Of a stretch of 64,000 nt of DNA, positions 11,280 to 21,248 are shown piece after piece; the stretch's first letter is position 1, and each line of letters opens with the position of its first letter. The DNA comes from Unio delphinus (Eukaryota; Mollusca; Bivalvia; Unionida; Unionidae). Made by a program: the position numbers and the translations under genes. The stretch lies in assembly GCA_029339505.1 (NCBI GenBank), contig JAQISU010000057.1, positions 9,516,001 to 9,580,000 of the forward strand, in the 5' to 3' direction. The notes under the pieces were generated by a model. That model saw nothing but the letters and a program-made list of their open reading frames with translations, was not told the DNA's origin and made no database searches.

Positions 11280-11510
11280 CCTTCCAGCCGGCACCGGGCG
11301 TCCATCCGGCAATGACCGTTCAGCCCATATGGCACCGGTCATCCAGCCGACCTTCCAGCCGGCACTAACCGGCACCGGGTGTCGATCCGGCAATGACCGT
11401 TCAACCCAAATGGCACCGGTCGTCCAGCCAAGCTTCCAGCCGACACTTGCCGGCACTGACAGTCCATCCGGCTACTGCTGTCCAGCCCAACAGGCACCGG
11501 TCGTCCAACC
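11280..11510 (+). repeat. 81-bp minisatellite, block 2
   Basis: The same unit as at 10080-10700 recurs here in about three copies, with anchors near 11349 and 11430. It precedes a second copy of the non-repeat module (compare 10700-11050 with 11510-11910). Confidence 0.88.
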
Positions 11511-12102
11511 GTATGGAGATTTTAGTCATATACCAGTCCGTCCGACTGTACCACTGTACCAGCACTTGGACTTTTATGATACCGCAATCCGCACAAATCG
11601 GATTGACGATGATTCTAGTGATGTTTCCGTCTGTTAATCCGTACTACCGGTTACATATCACTACCATGACACAGATGTTGGCGATGAATCTCTCGATCCA
11701 ACCCGACCATTCGAGCGGTCGGTGCCGGTTATAGCCGGCCCGTCGCATACATTCAGGCCAAACATATGCCAATCAATTCATTCGGCATTGCCGGCCGTCC
11801 ATAGGCTAACAGCTCATCCACAAGGGAGAGTGAATGCCATTATCAGAGATGACGGAATCGAGTCATCTATGCCACCTGGTATGCATTACCCGATATGGAT
11901 GCTTTACCAGAGCAAGATTATGCACATAGTGAGTGCGATGAATCGCAGGCAAATCAGCTGTATGCAGATCCAACTATGGAACGGACTGAGTTCAACTTCA
12001 AAGCCGCAGTGGAGGAAATTTATAGGGTGTTGACCCCTTCAGAATGCCCTCCACCTCCTGCTGCCATTACCGACTATAAGGTTAGAGCGTCGGTCGATCT
12101 GG

Positions 12103-12616
12103 ATGAGGGGGAAGAGACTCTATCCTAACGCCTCCATCCCCAGTCGACAAAAAATTAAGGAAATTAATGACCGTCTTTCGACACGTATAGGGGATCCAGG
12201 AAAGGCTAAGGCGTTCTTTTCTGAAAGCCAAGTACCAGCGTCGTTTTCAGGTCGATGGTACAAAACTTACTCCGATGCATTCAGTACTGAGGTCCTGGCT
12301 CGGGATAAAATATGGCAGCAGTCCATATGTCTGCGGCATTGTCTTATAAAGTGGACAAAAACTGTGTTCAATGCCACGTCCAAGCTGGTTCGAAATGTAG
12401 TCGCTACGTCTTCACTGTTAGACCTAGCCTCCCTAGCCATTTTCAGGATCGCTGAAAACTCTGGCAATGAACATGCTTGGGAATCGACGGCCCGGTTAGC
12501 TAGGGTTCTTAACAGGGCAGCTCACCATTCCATGGCCAATGCACTGACTGCTTCTGCCAACCTGATACGTCGTGACACATGTCTGAAGGGCACGTCGCTT
12601 AAACCCCATCATAAGC
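12103..12616 (+). pseudogene. DIRS gag-like C-terminal domain
   Basis: Open frame of about 170 codons ('KIKEINDRLSTRIGDPGKAK', 'SFSGRWYKTYSDAF', 'NRAAHHSMANALTASANLI' then 'RRDTCLKGT'). The layout (charged start, central W-containing block, helix with RRD near the end, directly before reverse transcriptase) resembles the capsid-like part of DIRS elements. The frame runs almost directly into reverse transcriptase motif A at 12617, so the N-terminal third of the reverse transcriptase is missing: an internal deletion. Confidence 0.55.
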
Positions 12617-13140
12617 TGGCTAGATATGACCGACGCATATTTCACGTCCCTAGTGGTTAGAGCGTCCGCAGCGGAAGCGGCAGGTCGTGTGTTCGATCCC
12701 TGACCGAGTCATACCAAAAACTTACACAATGATACTAACAGCTGCCTCGCTTGACGCTTAGATAATGTGACTGGGTGGGACATCATTCTACATGTCTGGG
12801 GCATGATGCCCCAGTGCTAGACATCACTATAAACTGCCTCACTGCAGACATCGTAGCGATATAACTGAAAGATGGTTAAAGCTACGTTAAAAGAAAAACG
12901 AGTAGCGGACATTTCTCCGTTGTGCTTGTCAGGACTTGGTTTATCAGTTCCATGTCATACCTTTTGGCCTAAATTTAAGCCCTTGGGCTAGTACCAAGGT
13001 TATGGATTACGTCGTCACCCTGTTCCGCTCGACTTCATCTATTGCGTCGGCAGTATATTTGGACGACATCCTCCAGAAACATCTGTCAAGTTCTACTCTG
13101 CTCAAAGGCAGAAACGATCTTATATCACTTTACGTCAAAT
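12617..13140 (+). pseudogene. DIRS reverse transcriptase, deleted and interrupted by a SINE
   Basis: Motif A is visible at 12617-12643 as 'WLDMTDAYF' with its catalytic Asp. A SINE-A copy (12647-12892) interrupts the gene. Downstream the palm continues as 'RTFLRCACQDLVYQFHVIPF' and 'GLNLSPWASTKVMDYV', and motif C is 'YLDDIL' at 13056-13073 with both catalytic Asp residues present. Motifs before A are absent. The reading frame shifts after 13140. In a working element this enzyme would copy the element RNA into a circular DNA intermediate. Confidence 0.85.
12647..12892 (+). mobile_element. SINE-A copy 2, inserted in the DIRS reverse transcriptase
   Basis: It starts 'ccctagtggttagagcgtc' (A box), has a well-preserved B box 'gtgttcgatccctgac' near 12689, and ends 'ttaaagctacgttaaaag'. 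It is the better preserved of the two SINE-A copies, so its tRNA-derived head is clear. It splits reverse transcriptase motif A from motif B, so it is younger than the DIRS insertion. I could not define its target duplication. Confidence 0.88.
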
Positions 13141-13439
13141 AGGCTTTCTCGTGAACTGGATAAAGTCTGATCTCTGTCCAATTGGGATTTTGGTCCATCT
13201 GGGTGTGGAGTTTCTCCCGATCTGAATCTGGTAAGGCTTCCTCGAGTTTGCGATCATCCAGAAAATTGCACTCGTAGAGTCCGTTTCCGACAGGATGCGC
13301 ATTTTAGCGAGAGAGTTGCAGATCCTCGGATTATTCAATGCGGCAGCAGACTTGATCCCGCTCAGCCGTCCTTTTATGCGCCCTTTACAAAGGACGTTGC
13401 TAGCGTAATTGCGCCCTTTTCAAGTCCCTTCGATCCCAG

Positions 13440-14290
13440 AAAACAGTCATGCTCACGATAGAGATACGATCATTCTTGAGTCAATGGCACAACCCCTGTA
13501 GGCTGTCCACAGGGATTACTCTGGAGATACCCCAAGCGGGGATAACGGTATGTTCCGCCACTAATACCTACGGTTGGAGTGCCCACCTTTTGCTGGACTT
13601 CGATACTGTCAGCGGCACGTAGGTGCCAGGGGCGAGCCCCTTTCCACATCAACCTTTCAGAAATAACGGCTGTCATCAATGCCTTTCATTTCGGGCAGGA
13701 TCAACTCTTATTACAAACTGCCCTCATTATGTCAGACAACATTTTGGTGGTGCCTTGCCTCAAAACAAGGGGACACCAATCACCAGACCTGTGCAATCTG
13801 AACTGGCAGTTTCTACATTGGTTCAACAATCTCCACCTCAATGTACAATTCAGACACATTCTTGACAGACTCAATGTCTTGGCTGACACTCTATCTAGTC
13901 ATTCACACAGAATGGTCACTCCATCAATCGGACTTTCTTCCAATTGACACACTTTGGGGACGTCCGATGATTGATCTTTTGCAACAAGGTGGAATCGCAA
14001 GTTCTCCACCTTTCATCTCACAGGTTCCAGACCCAGAAGCTTGGGTCGTGGATGCTCGATCAATCACCTGGGAAGGGTTGTGGTCATTCTCCTACCCTCC
14101 CACGGTCTTGGTACTGAAATTAATCCAGAAGTTAAGGGGTCAGATGGTTCTGATTGCCCCTCTCAGATGGAACAACTGGGTCTCCGATCTACTCAATCTA
14201 GGCGATAGATCTACCCAGGAAGATTACAGTCAGCACAAGTATTCACAAGCAACCGCGGCCAGGGGTGTTCCACCCCTGTCCGGACCGTCT
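13440..14290 (+). pseudogene. DIRS RNase H and connection domain
   Basis: Readable in pieces: 'SATNTYGWSAH' at about 13550-13585, 'HINLSEITAVINAF' near 13645 (catalytic Glu), 'IMSDNILVV' near 13727 (catalytic Asp) and 'LDRLNVLADTLSSHSHRM' near 13864 (final Asp). The first catalytic Asp is replaced: codon AAT (Asn) at 13563-13565. A following frame (from 13841) carries 'HQSDFLP', 'WGRPMIDLL', 'SQVPDPEAWVVDA' and 'FSYPPTVLVLKLIQKLRGQ', the segment that normally links RNase H to the recombinase in DIRS elements. At least one frameshift and an in-frame stop after 13617 are needed. Confidence 0.8.
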
Positions 14291-15170
14291 TTATGTTCAA
14301 GCTTGGCTCTTGTCCAGACAGCCTTGCAAGACAACAATTTAAATCTTTGATTGCGGAGACAATCTCGAGAGCAAGAAGGCCCTCTACTCTGAAGGTTTAC
14401 GAGGGCAAGTGGCATGTTTTTAGAGACTGGTACCATATCATTCACATTGTTCCTCTGAGTGTCACAATCCCTCAACTGGCCAACTTTTCTCTGGCTTTTC
14501 GAGGAGAAACAGCTGGCTCCAGTTATTCTCAAATGCTACCGCTCCATGATATCAGACACATTCCGCCATTCTGGTACATGTGCTATCAGCCATGACAAAG
14601 ATTTGTCAGATCTTTTAGACATTTTAAAAAATTCAATCGACTTATATCCCTCACCCTGTTTCCAAATGGAATCTGTCCTGGGTTTTAACATGACTCAATT
14701 CAGACAGTATTGAGTCTTTAACCCACGATTAGTTAAAGCTACTATCATACAAATTGGGTTTCTTGATAGTCTTAGCTTCAGCATGCAGGGTGAGCGAGTT
14801 ACATGTCCTTTCTAGTGACCCGAACTCTCTTCCGTTTCGATCCGAGGGTTTGATGGTCCTCTTGACGCAGCCAGGCTTCGTAGCCCAAAATAGATTACCA
14901 TACATTGGCGATCAACGAGTCGTCATTAGCTCGCTTTTTTTTATAGATAAGTCAGGATCAACAGCCATGTAAGATCCTGTTTGTGCACTCTAGCACCGTT
15001 TCAATGCATAGAGGTGAGTCAGGTCACATACAAGCACCTCTTTCTTCTGGTGATAGCTGGGATATGAGATATCACCATTCAAGCCCTTGCTTCATGGCTG
15101 TAGTGGGTTATACGCTCGGCGTACTCTGAGAATTCGCAAATCAGTCACCTTATAGAAGCTGTTGGCTGAC
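14291..15170 (+). pseudogene. DIRS tyrosine recombinase, broken
   Basis: The SAM-like DNA-binding part reads 'SRARRPSTLKVYEGKWHVFR' then 'DWYH' near 14370-14435. The catalytic part begins 'GFLIVLASACRVSELHVLSS' at about 14757-14816, with the first catalytic Arg at 14787-14789. Later 'IQALASW' and 'VIRSAYSENSQISHLIEAVG' (about 15078-15163) match the linker helices. I could not find the H-x-x-R and Tyr motifs, so the 3' part is lost or scrambled. In active elements this enzyme inserts the circular DNA without target duplication. Confidence 0.75.
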
Positions 15171-15528
15171 ATGCAGAGTCAACCTTCTACAGTTTTATCT
15201 TCAAGTTTGTACTCGCAGAGGCAAACATTGATTCTAGTAGGTCCGGTGTTGGGCAGCCCAGACGCCCACCAGACCCATGTGCAACAATCAGCACAGCCTA
15301 TTAGCTTCGCTGGATTCGCCAGATAAATTTTCTTAGGTAAGAAGATTTCAATAACTATCTTCTTAACCGTCTAAAGGGGTCACATATCACGTGACCCTGG
15401 GCTGTGTTGCTGAATGAAAATTAGGAGACCGGGTTATCATTCACATGGGGAATCCAACCATCATTCCCTAGAGGATACCCGAGGTGGAGGTCGGATGCTC
15501 CGCATTCCCTCCTCCTAGTACTTATTCT

Positions 15529-15623
15529 CCTAAAGTAATGTGATTGGGGAACGTATTCAAAGGAGAAAGCAAATTTTGTAGTAAATTATGTTTCTCCGAG
15601 AATACTTACCCAATCACATTACT
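15529..15623. repeat. Internal complementary region (ICR) of the DIRS element
   Basis: Starts 'cctaaagtaatgtgattggg' (reverse complement of 8981-9000), passes through 'caaaggagaaagcaaatttt' (the joined ends) and finishes 'cttacccaatcacattact' (reverse complement of the right end). This is the template used in the DIRS model for making a circular intermediate. Confidence 0.92.
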
Positions 15624-15683
15624 AAGAAACCCTCCCAACCACCCCGCCATGCGAGCATCCTTGTGTTTTATATACCGCTCAGC

Positions 15684-15851
15684 TTAAAAAACTAAAGAAG
15701 CGACACCTAGCGGGTAGCAAGGGGAGGTAAGGGGCAAGAGTTATTGCCCTTTGTCTATATGACATAGACAGGAAAGACGAATTTTCGTCTTTTGGTAGGG
15801 CTGGATTCGCGAGGTAGCAGGCTAATATCCCTAAAGTAATGTGATTGGGTA
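15684..15851. repeat. Right inverted terminal repeat of DIRS element
   Basis: Reverse complement of 8981-9147. The outermost bases differ ('ggttaagtattctc' type versus 'ggggaacgtattc'), as expected because each end is copied from a different half of the ICR. Confidence 0.93.
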
Positions 15852-15959
15852 AGTATTCTCGGAGAAACATAATTTACTACAAAATTTGCTTTCTTCCATA
15901 TGACCATAAAATTAACACAGCTTAAAGACAGATTCCACTTCAGATGTTAAGATAGAAAT

Positions 15960-16719
15960 AAACAATTCTGATGAAAATAACCTTAATAGAAAAATTAAAT
16001 GAGACCAGGTTGATGGTAACACCACTTTCTCATTCACATCCTTTACCTCAAACAATAAAATCAGCAACACCAGCATTAAATTCACACAGTACGAAACCTA
16101 GGTGTTACACTAGACAGTACTCTCACATTGCACCAACATGTCATGAACATATGCAAGGCTGCATATATTTAGCTGAGATGCATCAGCTTCATTCGCAAAT
16201 ATCTTTCAGTTGATGCCACTAAAACACTTGTGTGTTCATTAGTACTTTCAAGACTGGACTATTGTAACTCAGTTCTGTCTGGTTCATCTCAATATCTGCT
16301 CCAGAAACTTCAAAAGGTTCAAAACACAGCTGCTCATATCATCTTTAGAGTACCACGATCAGAGCACTCTTGCGCACTGCTCTGTACCCCACACTGGCCA
16401 TCCATTCGATCCAGAATCAAACACAAAATTTGTTCTCTGTGCTGCATTTCACTGACAGACTAAAGTCCACCATACCTATCTGGTCTCACCCATGTGTATA
16501 CACCAGCAAGATACTTGCGCACCTCTTCTGACAATCGTATACTCATTATTCCCATTGAAACTGGACACAAAGACAGTGATCTCTTTCAAGAGTGCTCTTA
16601 AAACTAACCTTTTTCTACTGCTGGAATAAGCTTAAAGACCTACTTTTGTAGTCTTATCATTATAGATGTTGTAAAGCGCTTAGATATTCTAAAGATTAGG
16701 CGCTATACAAATTCCTCAC

Positions 16720-16773
<54 letters not shown>

Positions 16774-16775
16774 AA
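15960..16775 (+). pseudogene. CR1/L2-like LINE 3' end, 5'-truncated
   Basis: Frames joined by shifts read 'LMVTPLSHSHPLPQ', 'VRNLGVTLDSTLTLHQHV', 'IRKYLSVDATKTLV' and 'LVLSRLDYCNSVLSGSSQYL' (about 15990-16290), then 'LQKVQNTAAHIIFRVPRSEH'. These are the thumb/C-terminal blocks of CR1/L2/jockey-group reverse transcriptases. The tail 'gtaaagcgcttagatattc', 'aggcgctatacaaatt' followed by (ATT)n is the usual 3' end of such LINEs. It lies directly 3' of the DIRS element. Confidence 0.8.
16719..16772. repeat. (ATT)n microsatellite, LINE tail
   Basis: Perfect trinucleotide run after 'gcgctatacaaattcctc', consistent with the 3' tail of a CR1/L2-like LINE. Confidence 0.95.
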
Positions 16776-17609
16776 TATCATTTTTAGAATATTCCTATTT
16801 ATAAGTTTAATCAAGTCTTTTACTTAACTGTTAATAAAGATTATGGTAAAATCAGGTAGACCAGGAATTCTTGAGGGCAAAACTAATTTCCTGATCCAAG
16901 TACACATGTTTACATACAAGTAAAAATTATCATAAAATATAATTATACAATCATGGATAAAAATTTGCTATATTATATTTTGTTTACAAAAAAAAGACCG
17001 TCAGGTAGGCCCAAACTCCTTCTTTCAATTATGGACAAAGGTCAATCAGAATAGAAATAAAATATACATATTATCTTTTACATTTGTTTGGATTATTGTA
17101 ACCCATTTTGAAAATAAAAGAATTATAAAGTTGTTTATACTGTTTCAGTGCACATGCATGTAAAAATGATCTTGTAGGTATTTTTACCACAAAGTGCCTT
17201 AATAGGAGACTAGAAACCTATGGAAATATTGAATCATAATAAAAGCACTATAGAAGAAAACCTTATTATGAAGTATCATCTGTGACTGTAATGTAAATAT
17301 TTAAATATTGGCATATCTTCTAGGAACTGAATTTCCATGACTATGTATGCAAACTTTTTGCACCTATTTGGTTACTTTTATGATGTGGTGTCATAGTAGT
17401 GACTCCATCATCCCGACTGGCAGTTGCCAGAGTAAAAGAAAATGCCTTATTTGCGTTTACTACAGGTGTGTATTTAACACATTAGGAAAAGGCTTTGAAC
17501 AACTTTTTTTCCTTTTCCAAACGATAAAGGCATAAGATAGTATGGATACGTTATTACAGGCAAGTCGATTTCTCGAAGGAGTGTTTACAAGAGAGATCCT
17601 GAATTTTGG
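16776..17609 (+). other. Intron B-C, no feature seen
   Basis: AT-rich intronic sequence without recognisable coding or repeat content. Confidence 0.5.
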
Positions 17610-17835
17610 GCCCAGTGTTTATAAAGGGATGCACTATGGAATCTTCTATTTTGGGTCTTTTTCTTATGAACGGATGCTTTATGGAACCTTTCTTTCTTGA
17701 TCCAGCTGTTATAAAGGGCTGCACTATGTAATCTTTCATTTGGGTTCAGCTTGTATAAAGGGTTACACTATGGAATCTTCCATTTTAGGTCTGGCTGTTA
17801 TAAAATGTTTCACTATGGAATCTTCCAATTTGAAT
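17610..17835. repeat. 45-bp imperfect tandem repeat, ~5 copies
   Basis: Unit contains 'ttataaaggg', 'cactatggaatctt' and 'ggtct'. Anchors at 17619, 17664, 17709, ~17753 and 17798 give 45-bp spacing. Confidence 0.88.
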
Positions 17836-18084
17836 CTGGGAATTTTGCACCAATTATTAACTAGAATCTTTTTCATAATTCTCTTTTTTTCAGAAATTTC
17901 TATTCTTAAACTTGTACATATGTATGTTGCTTAGTTGAGAAATATTGCATTATTGCATAATTTCTGAAACCCCAAAATGCAATACATTTGATGACATTAG
18001 CAATTTCACATCATAAATATGCAGACAAACCCCAAATTTTCCAATGCCTGATATGCTGTCCTAACAAATTGAATCACTTCTAAA

Positions 18085-18375
18085 GTTATTGGATTGCTTT
18101 TGATGATTGTATCAATTACTGATGCCAATATCTTCCTGGTATACACATATTGTTAGCCTTTGGTGATTGTAGCAACCACTAACCCTAATATCTAAATACT
18201 AGACTTGTTAGGCTTGATGATTATGGCAGTTGCTAACACCAGCATGGTAGACTCGTATTGTTAGACTTTGGTGATTGTAGCAATCACTTACCCTAATACC
18301 TACATACTAGATTCATTATTAGTCTGTTGTGATTGTAGCAATCTACATTCTAGATTCATTGTTAACTTTCAGCAT
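18085..18375. repeat. ~57-bp diverged tandem repeat, ~5 copies
   Basis: Recurrent 'tgattgtagcaa' followed by 'taccctaatacct' and 'tagattcattgttag', at roughly 53-61 bp spacing. Confidence 0.75.
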
Positions 18376-18417
18376 GGCCATTAAATCGAGTCTGAATGGT
18401 AGATTATGATATACAGG

Positions 18418-18650
18418 TTTAATGCCATTTTTCAGCACACGATAGGCTATACATGGCGGCCAGTATTATTGGTGGAGGAAGAACCCAGGAAAACCCCTGG
18501 AAAGAACCACTGACCCACGAGAAGCTACTGGCAAGCTTTCTCACATAACTGCATTAGCCGAATCTTAGACTCGAGCCCACACAGACATGAGATGGCAGTG
18601 ATCCGTAACGGAGAGTGCTATAGACCACTCGGCCACTTGGAGCCCCTACA
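18418..18650 (-). mobile_element. SINE-B copy
   Basis: In reverse orientation it runs from the 3' end 'gtttaatgccatttttcagc' through 'gccagtattattggtggagg' and 'gagaagctactggcaagctt' to the tRNA-like head 'ggccacttggagcccc'. Nearly full length. It ends about 100 bases before exon C. Confidence 0.9.
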
Positions 18651-18757
18651 GTTCTGTAGGAGTAATATTAATTTAGAAAACCAGAATTATATTTACAAAG
18701 GTCTGTGATTGACTTGATGAATTACAGATTTTCAGATAAATTTTCTCAACTTAACAG

Positions 18758-18916
18758 GTATGATGAAGCCATTTCAACATTGAAAAAAGAAATTGACTTC
18801 CTGAATGCAGCAGAAAACTATGACCAGATCAAAAAGGCGGTTATAGGTGTGATTCTCCTGCTTCTTCATAATGGGGACTATGTGGCTGCAGAACAGTTCT
18901 TTAACAGTGCTATATC
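18758..18916 (+). CDS. NAPG: Gamma-SNAP, exon C
   Basis: Acceptor 'cttaacag', donor 'gtgagt'. The first G completes the Arg codon from exon B. The exon then encodes 'YDEAISTLKKEIDFLNAAEN', 'YDQIKKAVIGVILLLLHNGD' and 'YVAAEQFFNSAI', ending in phase 2. It aligns with the vertebrate stretch containing 'FDEAALSIQKEK' and 'HRNDYVAAERC', two helical repeats of the SNAP solenoid. A simple frame runs on from 18705 to 18920, but the part before 18758 is intron and the last codon is completed by the next exon. Its donor is only 18 bases from the left end of a pogo-like element. Confidence 0.93.
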
Positions 18917-18935
18917 GTGAGTAAATCTGTAACTA

Positions 18936-19687
18936 CATTGGAACCCCGTTGTAACGCGATAATTGGGGTCCAAGAAATTGGATCGCATTAAAATCGGGGT
19001 CGCGTTATCGCGGGATTTTATTTTATTTTTTTTTTCAGCAAACACCGCATTGGCATATATACATGTACTCGTGTTTAATGTACAAAATAGGAGTATTATC
19101 AGATGAATATTAAATGGTATGTATTAATAAGACTTATTCAAAAAAGTAGATGGATAATATATTTATAGGTTATTACTTTTTGTTAGATAGTTTTACTAAT
19201 TTTTATTGTTTTTCCCCCGAAAATACACGATCGATTTCACCCCGACTGATGTTATATAATGAATAGGGGGGTAATGACATCGTTTACTATTGTGCCATCA
19301 TGTCACGCAGTTGATCCATAATTCATGCAATTCCATTGGAAGATTGCACAGATTTAAAATATTCAATAATTTTGTCCAAGATCGTTGTGTCTGAATTCAA
19401 TGTCCAATATATAGCATAAACAGAGTATTAACACCGTTTACTTGCCATCTGATATAGTACCGTCATAGCATGCAGCTAATCCATAATATCTGTACCTAAT
19501 TCCATTGCAAAAATTGCAAACGTATTTAAACTATTCAATATTTTTGTCACAAATCATTATGTCTTAATTCAATGAGAAAAATTAACAGAAAAGTAGGTTA
19601 TAAAAGACGAAGCAAGTGTATGTTCATTACATTTCAGGGTCTATGAACAGTGTCTATACAAATTGTAAACTTCATTTTCCATAATGG

Positions 19688-19775
<88 letters not shown>

Positions 19776-20261
19776 ACCCGAGAACTAAGTGCTGTAGGCA
19801 TGCAATGAAATGATCACAAGTAACTTTTATAATTGTTTTTAAAGCTGAACACATGTCAATTTCATACCTTCTCAATTTCCAGCTAGTGAAGCAAACATTA
19901 TTTACTGGTCAACTGATTGCGTCTAATAACACCGCCAAGCCCAGAAAACATGTTGGCGGCTTTTGTTTTTTTTTATGTTTATTAAACTGCGAGAAGCTTT
20001 TATCAACCACCACATTGTCTGTTGCTTTGTTGTGTGTGCAGTTAAAGAAGAAACACATGTCGGCTATTGTTAGAGCAATGATTGTATACAGAATTAATTG
20101 AAGACAACCACAAAGACCACATCATGTTTATTTTGGCATAACACCTCATGAAGAAAAAAAATCATGTGCAAATAAATATACGAAATTTCGGGAGCCATGC
20201 CATGACCGCGTTATATCCGAATTCACGTTATGGCGGGGTGCATTATAGCAGGGCTCCACTG
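18936..20261. mobile_element. Pogo/Tigger-like DNA transposon, non-autonomous, ~1.3 kb
   Basis: The left end is 'CATTGGAACCCCGTTGTAAC' and the right end, in reverse complement, is 'CAGTGGAGCCCTGCTATAA'. Both are flanked by TA (18934-18935 and 20262-20263). 'CAGTGGAACCCCGTTATAAC' with a TA target fits the pogo/Tigger branch of Tc1/mariner. Subterminal 'cgcgttat' motifs occur at both ends in inverted orientation. I see no transposase frame. Inside, a ~150-bp segment is duplicated (about 19271-19410 and 19426-19575: 'caccgtttact', 'attccattg..aattgca', 'tattcaata'), and there is an (AT)n tract. Confidence 0.8.
19690..19772. repeat. (AT)n microsatellite
   Basis: Perfect AT run of about 83 bases inside the pogo-like element. 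Confidence 0.97.
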
Positions 20262-20263
20262 TA

Positions 20264-21248
20264 CCATATATACATTTAAGTTGAGTCCTACTGAAAACAA
20301 CACAGACCTTGATCTGCTGTAGCATAATGTGCTGACAGATCTGGATTTGTGTTATTTGTTTTTCCTAACAAGCTGCACAGATCCATCTGCCATCACAAAA
20401 TGCATTTGTAGATCCGTGTCTTTGCTGTTTGAAGGTAGACTTGATTTAGAAGTGAGTATGTACCATAAATCACCGCCACAGTGTAACAAATATTAGAATG
20501 TCTGATCATTCAGGACAGATCGTTTTGTGATCAGTTTGGAAACCTTTTGCATAAGCATGTCTGGTGTTTTCCATTTAGTCCTAAGACTGGTCAGAAAGAA
20601 GGTAAAATCTTAGATGAAAATGTTTAATTTAATTCCATTGATCAGCTATGGCAATGTTACATGCTGAAGATAATTTTAATGTTATCCTCAATAAGCTTTC
20701 ATTATTCCAAAGCTGTGAAATTTCCATATTAACACAATTTTCCATGTCTTATTTTATTATCAAAGTATGTTAATGATTTTCATGCAAAATGAATATTCTG
20801 TTTAAATTCATTTTTTGTTTTGAGTATTTTTTTTTCTTGTTATTTATTCTTCTTTTTAGGGGGCAAAATTTTCCCCGTTGTATCACTTTATGTATGTCAG
20901 TAAACAACAGATGTGGCCTAGAGCTGTGAGATCATCAAACAGAATACCACTCAGAAATCAATGCTAATGTCAAACAACATGGCAGTTATATTGGTTGGAG
21001 AAAATATTGATGAAGTCTTAGAGGTGTTTTGGTAATTAGAGGCACAGTACATTATGCTTATCTACCATGAAAATCCATGAAGGCATGACCTTGTGCAAAA
21101 CCAGAAAGTCAAAAGTCCATTACCATATTTCATATTTTTATAAAAGTACTAATAGAAGAAAGAACCACTCCATGAACGTTTTGATTCAGTCCTTTGTAAG
21201 GACTTTGAAGTTGTGCTATAGAACATATCAAGATGCAAGCAAGTTAAT
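20264..21248 (+). other. Intron C-D, no clear feature
   Basis: Nothing supportable. A short stretch near 20375-20455 reads 'cactgcatttgtagatccg'-like coding but has no match to gamma-SNAP, and the phases already close without it. Confidence 0.5.

Larger units (their letters stand above)
9975..12102 (+). pseudogene. DIRS gag-like region with proline/serine-rich tandem repeats
   Basis: The usual place of gag in a DIRS element. It contains an open frame from 10072 to 11124 (350 codons) and several overlapping open frames, because the repeats lack stops in most frames. The repeated 27-residue unit contains 'VQPKWHRSSSRPSSRHQPAP' in one frame and 'QPTFQPASTCTGRPSGNDRS' in another. Between the arrays are segments containing 'IIRDDGIE' and 'MPxGMxYP', present in full at 10950 and 11840 and partly at 11100, so a ~1 kb module has been duplicated. 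The true frame is uncertain because frames switch between modules. No known domain recognised. Confidence 0.55.
8961..15894 (+). mobile_element. DIRS-type tyrosine-recombinase retrotransposon, ~6.9 kb, decayed
   Basis: The termini are inverted repeats (8981-9147 and 15684-15851), and a 95-bp internal complementary region (15529-15623) is the reverse complement of the left end joined to the right end, which is the DIRS1-type arrangement. The joined reverse complement reads 'gctttctcctttgaatac'. The genomic left end matches from 'tttctcc' (8961) and the right end matches through 'gctttct' (15894), which sets the boundaries, with 'tttct' shared. No target duplication is seen, as expected for recombinase-mediated insertion. 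Order inside: tandem leader repeats, repeat-rich gag-like region, gag-like C-terminal domain, reverse transcriptase, RNase H, tyrosine recombinase. The coding part carries stops, frameshifts, a deletion and a SINE insertion, so it is not functional. No adenine-methyltransferase domain, typical of many DIRS1-like elements, is recognisable. Confidence 0.88.

Noticed and set aside
18705..18757. Upstream extension and ATG start of exon C
   Set aside because: The frame is open, but the acceptor 'cttaacag' and homology place the exon start at 18758.
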